Of a stretch of 64,000 nt of DNA, positions 14,110 through 25,919 are shown one piece after another (position 1 is the stretch's first letter; every line of letters starts with the position of its first letter). The notes below the pieces were generated by a model. The model worked only from the letters and a program-made list of their open reading frames with translations. It was not told where the DNA came from and searched no databases. Position numbers and translations under genes: made by a program. This DNA is from Hemibagrus wyckioides (Eukaryota; Chordata; Actinopteri; Siluriformes; Bagridae), in the NCBI RefSeq assembly GCF_019097595.1, contig NC_080710.1, forward strand, positions 10,594,780 to 10,658,779, in the 5' to 3' direction.

Positions 14110-14390
14110 CCACTTTACAACTCCACCCAAGGGTGCTGTTTTATCCTAAGCTGGTTTTCCTGAATTAACTATATTCTCTCCATGTCCACATAGTTTCCGC
14201 AGGGTTCTCCGGTTTTGTCACACCTCCCAGTATCATGCTGGATGGTAAATTAGTGACTCTAAATTGTCCCTAGGTGTGAATGTGTGTGCATGGTGCCCTG
14301 TGATGCACTGGTGTGCCATTCTGGGTCAGTGTTTTCCTGGGATAGGCTCCTGATCCTGCGCATACTAAAGCTGAATGAATGAATATCCAA
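14110..14390 (+). repeat. SINE-like repeat (family B), near-full copy
   Basis: CATGTCCACATAGTTTCCGC, GGGTTCTCCGG, GACTCTAAATTGTCCCTAGG, GTGCCCTGTGATGCACTGG and GGGATAGGCTCCTGATCC follow the standard order of this fish repeat, ending in a GAATGAATGAA tail. Confidence 0.65.
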
Positions 14391-14399
14391 AGGGAGCAT

Positions 14400-16465
14400 T
14401 TTCAGTTTAACTCTTTTCACCAGTTGTCTGGTTTTTTTTTGTGTCCATGTTGAGCAGTGGGTTTCTTTGTCATGTCACACTCCACAGTGGTGCTTAATGG
14501 CTCTTCTGAAAGCAGACACTCATTAAATATTTGTAGTTTTTCATAAGTATTTGTTTTTGTCCTATCCTTCTAGGGGCGATATATTCATAGAAATGTTCCA
14601 AAAATCTAGTTTTTTTTTTTCACCCAAATGTCCCTATTTTCTAAGTAAATGGTGATATCAAATCCAGTTCTGCTCTCCGAGATGCCCCAAGTGCTTGTTC
14701 ATTATCATCTAAAATTTGAAGGCATTTCATTCAACCACAAGAATTCTGTGTAAGGTTATCAAAATAACAAAGATAAAACATCTCACACTAAAAGCTCACA
14801 GTGTCCTGACTAATTTAATATCAGACTTGCGGCGATGAAATAATTCGTTTGTTTATACTGATTGAAAATGTCAGATAAGCCGTTTTCCATTTCTCCAGCG
14901 GAATAGAACACCAGTGTATTATTAAGTTGTTTTTTGCTGGTACCGCTGCTTTACAGTATGAGCTTCACATGTTGTAAGAGTTCTCGTTCTGCTGCACAAA
15001 ACCTCACACATATGTGCACAGGAATTAATCATAGCATTGTTGTGAAAGATCTGGATTGACAGAAGACGTTGTTAACGAGTGTCATGAGAAGAATTACCTG
15101 GGATTGGATTTGTTCGTTTTTTTCTCAGTGGAAACCCACACTGTTTTTTGTAAGAAATAACCTCTGACCTACTATCTGTCTATCATTTTGATAACAGCTG
15201 AAAATGAAACCCTACATTTTTACTTTGTAGGGTTTTTTAGATTTTAAAAAGCTGAAACTCTGTCTGCCATTTGTGGCATTTATTTCGCAACATGTTGTGC
15301 TTGTATATTCTCACTGGATTAATAGTCCAAGAAATGGGGTGCATTCTTCATACATGGATTACTGAATCAGCTGGAGTGGATAGTTGTCAGTTTGAACTGA
15401 TCCTGGATTCGAGGCTGTTGTTGGACTTGTTAACAAGACAATAATCCGTAATCTCAGACCGTCTTGAGAGCGTTCTCATTTAACGAAAAGAAGATTAGAC
15501 CGCTCATTTAAAAGAATTATATACATATCAAACCATGCTTTTTATTACATATATAATATATCTAAATATTTAGTTTGTTTACTAAATGGTTTGTTGAGTC
15601 CTGAGATTGATTCAATTAGTGTTCTCTTCTAAATGAATATTTGAAAAAGCAGTTTATAGCCTGTGTGTAGTGAGTCTCAGCTATGGATCTGTGTCTATGG
15701 ATTTATTTTTAGCATGGAGACGTGAGATATATTGCCCTTGCCATCCACAGAATAATTATAGGACTATTGCACATATTTTAAATGTTTTTGTTGTGGCTCT
15801 ATTCGAAACAGAGATTGAACTATACCTACATAAATCAATTTGAGACGAGCAAAAATAACCCAAAAACATAGGCAGAAATATATTAAATTGCAAACTCAAA
15901 ATAGCAAAGAGAGCATGAATAAATAGCTAAAACTTGCACAAGCATTATGATTTCCTGACTCTGGTTTGGTTTCCTGTAACAACATTAAACTAAACTGTGA
16001 ATGTCGTACTACATTCTCTTCAAGAGAAATCGGAACATTTGCATTATTCAAACATTGTCTTGCTGATCATGATTATGAGTCTCTATATACAGAAAACAGA
16101 ACCAGTCTCTTACCTCAAACAACTCAATTCTGCTATACTAATCGAGTTCTTTGGTGTACTTAAAGAACTGTATTAGCCTGTTCAGGATGATCGCAGTTTG
16201 TCAATCTGTATATCATTTTACATTCGATTTGTTAAGGGCCTTAAGAAAAATGGGGTTTGGAAGGAAGCAGATTTATTTAAACCATTGAATTCTGCACTTC
16301 TTGCTTTGATATGGTGTGTTTTTTGGCAAATGTCTTCCTCTTGGCAAAACACAAATACACACACCCCCTTGTGTACCACCCATACAAACTCTCATACATT
16401 TAAATACACTGTTCTGACTCACAAATATGTCCACTAACATCTGACTCAGCCATGATTTCATAAGT
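14400..16465. other. Non-coding stretch, nothing recognised
   Basis: AT-rich with no coding signal. No clear transposon match. Confidence 0.45.
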
Positions 16466-16469
16466 GTAC

Positions 16470-16625
16470 TCTTGGAAAAAAGGTTTCCTTAAAGAATTAC
16501 AGAATCGGTAAATGTTCTTTTGCTTTCCGATTGGGTTCAAGTGAATGGAAAACACTGTGCTGTAGGGCTCCTCAGATAACCTTTAAGGGTTCCATTTAAG
16601 AGACAAACCCTAAAACCTTTTTCAT
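16470..16625. mobile_element. Possible MITE fragment
   Basis: The AAAAAAGGTTTCCTTAAAGAA and AACCTTTAAGGGTTCCATTTAAG blocks resemble a short non-autonomous DNA element common in fish. Boundaries are unclear. Confidence 0.3.
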
Positions 16626-16639
16626 GGATTTAAACTGAA

Positions 16640-17370
16640 CCTTTCATTCATGGGCATGTTGGGCACTGCTGCACTCACCCCTGTCATTCAGATTGTCTGG
16701 TTTAATTCAATTCTAGCCCCAGAGTTCCCATTATGTTTGGCCTACTAATATGCCTCATCATGTCGTAATTGCTGTATTTATGATGTTCTAACTTGTAAAA
16801 AAACCCCCCAAAACATCAACCTCTAATTAAGCATTCAGACTGAAAATTGGAGAAACTCCAATGAATGCAAATGTCAACTAATTTAGAAAAACTGCCATTT
16901 GTTCATTGGTTTATTTGAATGAAAATGTGAATGAAACAATTAGTCTATTAATCAAAACAAAAACAAGTTGATTGGCTCCTCTGTACACAGAGCAATTATC
17001 CGAACCGGTTTCAATTCACACACACTTTTTCATCTCCCCAAGATTATAGTTTCCACCTCTTCCAAATAAATCAGCAGCAAGACGCAAAATTGCTGATTTG
17101 TTAAAAAAAGCTGTGAATAATCAGATGAAACGACCAGCATCTTGACTTTGCCAGCAAATGCAAAGCGAGCCAGTGCTCCCAAACTCTGAAAGTGGTGGTT
17201 TGGTGTTTAATCTATGTGCTGAATAATTTTTGTCAGTTCAGGGAAATTCACACATATTCAGAAAATGTACAGTACTCTGGCTGAAACTGAAATACAAAAA
17301 AAACAGAGTGATGGTTTCTTAAATAAGGCCTAATGATATATGTAGACCATGAAATTTTAATAAAATGATC
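16640..17370. other. Non-coding stretch, nothing recognised
   Basis: No coding signal; ordinary AT-rich intergenic or intronic sequence before the TA tract. Confidence 0.45.
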
Positions 17371-17372
17371 TT

Positions 17373-17374
<2 letters not shown>

Positions 17375-17433
<59 letters not shown>
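17375..17433. repeat. (TA)n microsatellite, left of a Tc1 insertion
   Basis: About 59 nt of perfect TA repeat. A second (TA)n lies at 17960-17987 on the other side of the transposon. Confidence 0.95.
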
Positions 17434-17440
<7 letters not shown>

Positions 17441-17956
17441 AAGAGACCAGTGCTGCAAAATAATCAGTTTCTTATGTTTTTTTCTTCCAGGTTCATGTAT
17501 TGGTGAGATGAACAGTTTTGTTTCATTTTTCGTGAACTGCTGACAATATTTCTCTTAAATTCATAATATAACTATTGTTATTTAGAGTGTATATTTAAAG
17601 GAAATGACAACACATCAAAATAACCCAAGATCATGCAGTATTTGCAGAGCTTTAATAACTCAAATAAAACAAAATGCAAATAATTTGTAAACAAGTTGTG
17701 TTAATGCTTTGGCTAAATAACATAAAGAAATCAGTATTTGGAGGAATAACCCCGATCTGCATGCGTTTTAGCTCCATGCTCTCCACCAGTTTTTCACATT
17801 GCTGTTGGGGAACTTTATACCACTCTTTTTGCAAAAAAGCAAACAGCTCAGCTTTGCTTGATGGTTTGTGACCATCCATCTTCCTCTTGATGACATTCCA
17901 GAGGTTTTCAATAGGGTTCAAATATTGGGCAGTAGTCTCTTATTTTTTTTCCAGAG

Positions 17957-17959
<3 letters not shown>
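17434..17959 (-). mobile_element. Internally deleted Tc1/mariner element with terminal inverted repeats
   Basis: The ends are complementary: AAAAAATAAGAGAC at 17434-17447 and its reverse complement at 17935-17948. The minus strand encodes a transposase C-terminus from about 17921 (NPIENLWNVIKRKMDGHKPS), containing the glutamate of the DDE triad. The N-terminal two thirds are gone, so it cannot make transposase. It sits between two (TA)n tracts, consistent with the TA target preference of the superfamily. Confidence 0.85.
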
Positions 17960-17991
<32 letters not shown>

Positions 17992-17999
17992 CAGACTCT

Positions 18000-19060
18000 C
18001 CACTTTCTGAGATTTTACATCGGAAACTGAATGCTATCAATCAAACTGTTGGAGAAATAGCTGACGTGACAGAATCCTTAACTTGATCCATTTTATGATG
18101 TTTAGTTTATTTCACACATTTAATCATTTTTTCACCTTCTAACTAACAAGAAGCTAGCTGTGATGTGTCAGGATAACCCAGTATAATGCTTTTAAAATTA
18201 TTGCACCCACACTTTTGGCTTTGACTGCAAATGTTTATTTGACTTTAATTTCGTTTAGTGAAATTACAGCACCAGGGATTGTAGGAACTTTAGTTTATGC
18301 CATCTTACTTCATTAAAAGCAGCTTTACTACAGAGTAGCTGCCTGATTTTGTAGTGTTAGGACCCCTGGTAACATGCATGTTTGTGGTAGCGTGGGTGTG
18401 TGTTTTTATTCCAAGTGCTGTTGCGCTAATGGATAGACTACCACCTCCTGAAAAAAAAAAAATAAATCTAACTAATTTAGAATGTAGCAATGCTGCTTTG
18501 CTGAAACAGAGGCATTTGTTAAGTACAGTGGTCGGTGGAAGCTAGTTTAAATAGGAGGAGAGAAGAGTCAGGCCAAATGAGATCAGAGAGAGAGACGAAC
18601 AGAGAGAGGAGTAATGGAAGGTGCCACGAACAAACAGCTGAACCTTCATGTATGCACCGCCACAGTGATCCTGTCTTATACACATTGCTTTGAGCTTGCT
18701 CTGAGACATGTCAGCTATTTAAATGCTGTTTAGAGATATACCTTTCCTCTTCCTGTTACATCCCTCCACACAAACGTTCTTGCTCATTTCCACACCTCAG
18801 GCAGGATCACACCCACAGCAGCTTTGTTGTGACCCCATCAGCTCTCTCATCTCTTTTTCTCTTCCCTTTATATATTCTGCTTACCCTTTTCACCATTTAC
18901 AGCATTTCATAAACTGATAAAAATCCACAGTAGACGTTTAAATGATTAGGGTAAACATATAGTGTTATACTCTCAGTGTCTCTTGGTAGCCTACATGTCA
19001 CACAACATCCTTATTGGTTATTAATACGACTCTGGGGCTATGTTGGGTATTACATGGGTT
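18000..19060. other. Non-coding stretch, nothing recognised
   Basis: No gene or named repeat seen. Confidence 0.45.
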
Positions 19061-19064
19061 TGCA

Positions 19065-19560
19065 TATATGCTGGTTTGAGTGTTTCAGTAACTGCTGATT
19101 TCCTGGGAGTTTCATACACAGCAGTCTCTAGAATGGTGTAATAACGAGTATCCAGTGAGTGGCAGATGGAAACATCTTGTTCATGAAGGAGGTTACAGGA
19201 GAATGGCCAGACTGGTTCAAGCTGACAGAGAGACTAGAGGAACTCTAGATAATCACTCTACAATTGTGTTTAGCAGAAAAGCATCTCAGAATTCATAACA
19301 CGTTGAACCTTGAGGCAGATGAGCTACAATAGCAGAAAACCATGTCTGGTTTCACTTCTGTCAGACAAGAACAGAAAACTAAGGTTGTAGTGGACACAGG
19401 ACATGTGTTAGATAAAAATCCAGTGCAATTTATCTAACATGGATCATGAGGTTTGACACAAACTTGTGGAGTCCATGTCAGCTCAAGTGCATGCTGTCTT
19501 GGAAGCAAAAATGGGAGATACCAAATACTAAGAAAATCTGAAATACATTTCAAAGATTTC
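19065..19560 (+). mobile_element. Tc1-like transposon remnant, rearranged
   Basis: CTGGTTTGAGTGTTTCAGTA, GTCTCTAGAATGGTG, CCAGTGAGTGGCAG, GAGAATGGCCAGACTGGTTC and AACCTTGAGGCAGATGAGCT follow the transposase gene order of the family at 36872. From about 19452 the text changes to an end-of-element segment (AACTTGTGGAGTCCATGTCA, CAAATACTAAGAAAATCTG) from further 3' or from another family. The middle is missing and frames are broken. Confidence 0.65.
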
Positions 19561-20084
19561 ACTTTTCACTCAAGTTATTGCTTATCATTTGTCATAAAAA
19601 ATAGAAAAGAATACAAAGAAGTGCTTTCACGAATGCTTTCAGTATTTTGGTATGTACTGTCCTGTGTGGATGAGGTTTTCTTTGGAACATCTGAGTGTAT
19701 CTATTGCTGTGGATTAACAACGGGTTAATTCAGTGCACGAAAGTGTTGATTTTGTTTCCATACCAGTTATTTAATATTCAGTATATGTAACATGTGATAG
19801 TCGTCAGTACAGTTAGTCTTTTTTTCTTGAATACAAGCACAGTGTAGTAAGGATAAGCGTACACTAGGTAACCTGAATATTTTCACAAAGCCTAATAAAT
19901 ATAAATTTTACTCACCTGCTATGATTAGAATCTAATTTCAGAAATATTAGCCAATGGTCATGCTTTTATTCTTCTCTTGTTCTACACTAGTTTAATTGTC
20001 CTATTAGTATGCTACTTAAAACTACAGCCAGCATGGTGAGGGAAAGATGAAGCATGTTTCATTTTAAGTTGACTTTATAATCGT

Positions 20085-20375
20085 ATCTACTGGGTGGCAA
20101 AGCAGTTAGCACAGCAGGTAGCACTGACACCACGAAGCGTCCACCAGTTTGATCAAGAGCTCTGGTCTGGAGTTTTGCTGGTTTCCTAGGTTCTGTGGTT
20201 TCCCCCTGCTTGTAGCTATTTTGACTACTCTCTACTGAATTTACTATGTTTGTATGTGTTCACATGGTGGGTTGCAATGGATTAATGTCCCATCAGGGGG
20301 TGTACTCCTGCATCACATCCTGTTTCCCTGGAATTGGCTCTGGATTTAAGAATGAACCAGTGAATGAATGAATGA
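20085..20375 (+). repeat. SINE-like repeat (family B), diverged copy
   Basis: GGTGGCAAAGCAGTTAGCAC at the head, TTTCCCCCTGCTTG in the middle, TCCCTGGAATTGGCTCTGG and a GAATGAATGAATGA tail preserve the family's order. Confidence 0.5.
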
Positions 20376-20389
20376 CCTTCTTGTGTATT

Positions 20390-21570
20390 AAAGCTCTTGG
20401 AAGCTTGGCACTGCTGTGCATTTATGCATACTTAATATTCTAAATCATGACTTGGAGAAATATGACCTACTGCAGACCTACTGAATATTTCAAGAGTTAA
20501 TGATATGAAAGTGAGGTTTCACTGGTTTTACTGTTACACCACAATCAGATCCGCATAATGAATTTTTCTCATGTTGTCCTTAAAAAATTGTGATTTTTTT
20601 TTCTTCTTCTTCCTAATTTCATATTCTCGTTTCCCCTGTCTTGTTAAATCTTATTCTTTTGATCTGCTCCTTTTGTATTTTCTTGTACCGGGGTTCCTCA
20701 ATTTAATTTGAACAAATCCTTAAGGGTAAATCAATTCAAATAAGTGTGATTAATTAGACTTGGTTACAGCAAATTGAGTTCAAACCCGTCCCAACCGTTG
20801 GGCAAGGAATACTCAAATGATTGGCAGCACACAAAATGTGCTTTGAATAGATTGGAATGTTTTCTATGATCTAAATGGGATTTTAATGAGTTTCCTAAAA
20901 TAGCTGGGAGGAAAATATAGCAAAAAAAAATCAAAAAAAGAAAATCACAGGTTATAGTTCTCACAGTGCTATAGCACAACCTGGCAGGAGAAAATGCATT
21001 GAAAATTCACTCCACACTGCAGAGTGCTTCTGAGTCACTCATCCACTGTAAGTGCTGTAAGAAACCAGTGACACGTGAGACACTTGTGCACTTCACTTAA
21101 CTGCCCCATCATCTCAGCAGTGCCCAGAGCTACACAGGAGCCATGATACTGCTACTGTGGAAGAAATCAGAAAAAAACTCTAAATAAAAATGAATAAAAA
21201 GATTCAAATCTAATAAAAACAGATATGTTTGTCAGTTTCCAAGCTCCAAACACTGTAAACACACCACATGGCCGAGGGTCAACTGTCGCTCAGGCTGTCT
21301 GTGCTCCTGCACCCACTGCTGAAAGCCCTGAGGCCAAGAATGATTTTGAGAATTTTCACAATTCTCATAGCAAAATGCATTTGCAGAAGTTGCCCCTCAT
21401 TGCTCAGTTCATCTCTAAAGAGTTTCAGAATAAAACAAAATATGATGCTATATGTGCAAACCATGTGTAATGAATACTTCTTTGGGAAATTAAATAATTA
21501 GATGGTCCAAAAAAGCATGATTTTGGATGATGTTTTAAAGATTTGGTAGAGTACCTACAGTACACTACAC
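20390..21570. other. Non-coding stretch, nothing recognised
   Basis: No coding signal. Confidence 0.45.
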
Positions 21571-21572
21571 TT

Positions 21573-22043
21573 ACACTATAAGCCAAAAGTATGTGGACAC
21601 CTGATCATTATTTCCATAAGTGGGTCTTATGGAAGATCCAGAATGTCTTTGTATGCTGGAAATGTAACATTTCCCAACACTGGAATTAAGCATCCCAAAC
21701 CTGTTTCAGCATGACAATGCCCCTGTGCACATAGCCAGGTCCGTAAAGACAAGGTTTGCTAACGATGCACTGGAAGACCTGCACAAACTCCTGACCTCAA
21801 CCTTACTGAGCACCTCTAGGATGATTTACTGCACCCCAACATCAATACTGGACTACACTTAAGCTCTTCTGCCTGAAAGGGCACAAATCCCCTCAGCCAC
21901 ATTCCAAAATATCGTGTAAAGTCTTCCCAGAAGAGTGCAGGCTGCTATAGTCTTAAAGGGGGGACAAACTCTGGAATTGGATGTTCAACAAGCAAATACG
22001 ACTGTGATGATTCGGTGTCCACATACTTTTGGCAATACAGTGT
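21573..22043 (+). mobile_element. Tc1-like non-autonomous element with terminal inverted repeats
   Basis: The left end (AAGCCAAAAGTATGTGGACA) and right end (TGTCCACATACTTTTGGC) are inverted complements. The interior keeps CATGACAATGCCCCTGTGCA and CTGACCTCAACCTTACTGAG, decayed transposase C-terminal coding text. At about 470 bp it is too short for a full transposase. Confidence 0.8.
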
Positions 22044-22049
22044 ACATGA

Positions 22050-24130
22050 TAATGATAATTATTTTTGGGAAGCTAAAATAAAATCTTAAGATATCCTAAA
22101 AAATCAAGATATTTTTAAGAAGTTTGAACGGTTTAACTTCATTCAGACATTTTCAGTAAGAACTTTTTTTCTCGGACAGTGTCACATCACACACATTCAC
22201 ACACAATCAGCCCACATATGCAACTCCACACAGACAGGAACCTGAGGTCAGGATTGAACTCCGAAGCACAACATTACCAGCCATCTCCAGTAAATATTAC
22301 ATCATTAATGACTACATCAGTTGATGAGGTAATTACAGAATAGTGAAAGACTGATGATAGCTATCAAAACTACAACACAGGGTTGTGATAAATAGACCAC
22401 AGAACAAACCAGCTGGCTGTAACTTTTATATAATTACATAAATCATTTATTAAAGGAATCTTAGTGTTTTTCTTAAGGCGACTATTTAACTGAAACATAC
22501 TTAGCTGATATAGCTCAGTATGTTTTTCACTGCTTCTGGTTATGATGGATGTGTTGTAGTGTATTCTGGAGGTAAAAAAAATGACAGGGGTAAACAACAA
22601 TCTTCATCAATTTCTTCCTGAATGCTCAGTAGCGCAATAAAAGCTCTTAATGCTGGAATTATTGCTTGAAGGTAATGGTCAATACACATATGCAGTTTTC
22701 TGTTTTTACTTCAGTAGATTTTTTTTTCAATGTGAAGTATGATATTTTGATAGGTAAGACGTAGTTCACTGAGCAATTTAAACAACCAAGTTTAAAATAA
22801 AAAGCACTCTTGGGAGCTAAACAAGTCTAATGTTGTTGGTGAGCTGAGCTGAGTGCACTAGCTCATATCATCTAGTGTCATAACATGACTGCCAAATAAC
22901 TCTTTGTAATGACTGTAAAAATGTCACACCTCGACAATCCATCTAAGACTCTGCACCAAAGAGAAAGCATGCAATCTAAAATGCTTAGTGCTAACAGCTT
23001 CATTTCTTCATCTTCTTCTCAAAAGGCTTGATAATAAGCTAAACAGAACAAAACAAAAACAAACAGAAAAAAACAAAAACAAACATCTTTTCATCATGCT
23101 AAAAATCTCTTCCTCTCTGACACTTTTGCCAAACAGTAAGGATTACCAGCATTTTTGTTACAATCATGACTTTGAACCAGGAATAGAGATCGCATCCTAG
23201 GTAGTTCTTTTGAGTTTACTTTGTCGGCTAAACTGGTGCATTTATTTATCACAAATTCTTCTTAGCTGTATCCATTCATGCTGCTGCTCTTGCAACATAG
23301 GGCAGTAAACTCGCTTGGAGGTGAATGCTAATTGCCTTCTCCCATATGAGCTAACAGACCCCTGAAAATAGCTAGTGTCCACAATTGGCTAGTCTCAGAA
23401 TGATCGACAGGGAAGACAGAAATGCCATCATTTCCACTGAGAAAGCAGGGACAATTATTGCCGCTTGGATTGCTGACCATGAACATAAGAAAGCTTTGCA
23501 ATGGCCTGTTTTTTATTTGATTACATGTAATGCAACAGTCATGTAAGTGACTTGTTTGTGGATACTTGGTGTATCCACAATCTTGCAGGGTTCAAACATG
23601 TCTATTTTACAGCCATTTTATAGCACTAGAACAACATAATGTGTTATTGCTTTTTGGTTCATATCACTGCTGTTGAGAGGAAATAGCCACCACATGTATT
23701 AAATGTATTCTACACCACCTTTATTTCAAATGCTACAACCATGGCCATGAATATTTGCGTCAAGCATGAATGGAATTTGTAGTCCTTAATACACCAACTA
23801 CCTATGACTTTTTCTCCTTTTTCAATGTGTGTGATGCTTCATAATTCAGTATTTAATATGAACAGAGGAATGTCTTTTATCCTAACTGGATATTAGCACT
23901 GGAGCTTCATTTTAAAGCCACTTACACAGCGAGTTCACCAGCAGATTATGAGACTGAGGCTGTAATATTGTGGTGTAAGTTTGACAGCCGAATGAACTAA
24001 AACAGGGTTCATTAGAAAGAGCTTAGAGGTTTCCAGGAGTTCCCTATGCCAAATGCTACAGATAGTAGTTATGAATATTTGCCACGGTCATGAATTTTTG
24101 CTTCTCCCACTGCTTATAGCTGCTGCTCAA
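22050..24130. other. Non-coding stretch
   Basis: Apart from a short family B SINE remnant on the minus strand (about 22190-22275), I see no gene or repeat I can name. Confidence 0.45.
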
Positions 24131-24490
24131 CTCTCTAAAGCTACTTTCACACATACAGTCATTTTATCGCGGCAAGTCGGCAGTTGCTGTACTATGAAGT
24201 CGGCAGTAGTCTACAACTGGTTGCCATAGTGATAACTTTTATCATTGGCCTGCTAGCATTCCACCTGACAACAAATCAGTTTTCTTGCTGCTAAAATGAA
24301 ACATTCTGGAGAGAGAGAGCGTTTGTGTGTAAAATTCACCAGTGTATATGTGCGTCTTGTCAGGAGATGAAAGAGGAGCAGCGTGTGCTCTTTCTTCTTG
24401 TCAGGGCGCTGTCGCTCATGTTGCTAGCTCTGACTGAAAATGGTCTCTGGTTGCTTTGTCTTTATGTTTGTGTGAACGCAGCATTACCTA
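24130..24490. mobile_element. Candidate MITE with imperfect terminal inverted repeats
   Basis: The left end GCTACTTTCACACATACAG pairs imperfectly with the right end TATGTTTGTGTGAACGCAGC. The interior has no transposase. The family is unknown to me and no clean target duplication is visible. Confidence 0.45.
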
Positions 24491-24711
24491 TACTTGAAGT
24501 ACAATATTGACCATGGCATGATTATTTATAATTATTTATTCATTACTGCAATGTATAATGTGGAGCATATATATTTATTTGTTAAATAAATAGATTTCTG
24601 TCTGTAGGGAAAACTGGTGAGGGAAACTTATTCCTGAACAGTTCAAATCTTTAATCATTACTTTAGTACCTTTTAGTTTATTATCATATCTTATACAAGC
24701 TATCATACACA

Positions 24712-25910
24712 GTACCTGGCAGTAGTATTCACTCCCATTGAACTTTCATGACGTTTATACTGTCATGTTACATGCTTATAGTGTTAGCATTATTGTGAAT
24801 CCCTTGATTGGGATTTGTACCATTTTTGTACAATGTTTTTTTTGGATGCATAAATATCACCCCTCCCCAGGTCAACACCATCTCTTTGCACATCTAGATC
24901 CTGGTATATTTTACTCATTCCTCTTTGCAGAATTGCTCATGATCTGTCAGAATTGGTGGAAACCATTGGTGATCAGCAATTTTCTATTCAGATTCTCAAT
25001 CTGGGTTCTTAATGCCATTCTAACACTTGCAGGATCTGGGTTTTGAACCACTCCAGATTGTAGCTTTGGCAGTATGATTAGAGATATTATTTGCTGGATA
25101 ATCTTAAATCTGGTGCAGTCGGTAGCAGGTTTTCTTTTCGGATTAGTCTTTATTCAGTCCCTCCCCATCCCCACGTCATTGTGCTACCACCACCAATACA
25201 TTGTGCTTGCAGGTTGATGATCACTGTTAAGTTTCTGTTAAACGAAATGTACCATTTTTTTTTTAAATCCAGAAAGCCTTTTTCATATATTTAATATTTT
25301 CATGATATTTATATTTGATGATGTCTCCAAATGGGAGTTTATAGATTTTTTTTTTTCAACAGTTCTTTTTACTGCTCTTTGAGCAAACCCATGTTATAAT
25401 TGATCTGAATAGTTTTCCCACTTTGAATTGTGGATCTCTTCAGGACTTTTAGACTCACCCTTGACCTCTTGGTTGCCCCCTGGACTGTTGGTGGACAGTC
25501 TTCTTTAGGCTTAGAATATGCTGAACCTAATTTTTTTAATTGATCTGTGAGATGTTACATTTGGGATATTTTTTCATAACCGATCTCTGATACTTTTATC
25601 ACAACTTTATTCTAGAATGTTCTGAAATGTCGGTCTTCATAATGCTCTTTGTTTAGGTACTATATTTTCTTTAGCAATCTCTGAGGCCCTTAAGGAGCAG
25701 GTATAATTATAATGAGATCATGTGGCTCTTTAACTGCATGCAGGTGGACTCCATTTACCTATTTATTTGATTTCTGATAACAACGAACAAATTTTTCACA
25801 GCAAATACTTATGCAATCACTTTTTCTTTTTTTTTGCAAGACTCATCCTATGTAATTTTAATGATGTCCATTTCAATTCCAGATTGAAACACTACCAAAC
25901 GTGGAGAAAT
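24712..25910. mobile_element. DNA-transposon-like repeat remnant
   Basis: Starts ACCTGGCAGTAGTATTCACT, the form of the CTTGCAAAAGTATTC terminal motif of an abundant fish DNA transposon. Later blocks TAACTGCATGCAGGTGGACT and ACAGCAAATACTTATGCAAT also fit that family. The right terminus is decayed. No intact coding frame is seen. Confidence 0.5.
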
Positions 25911-25919
25911 CCTGAATCC

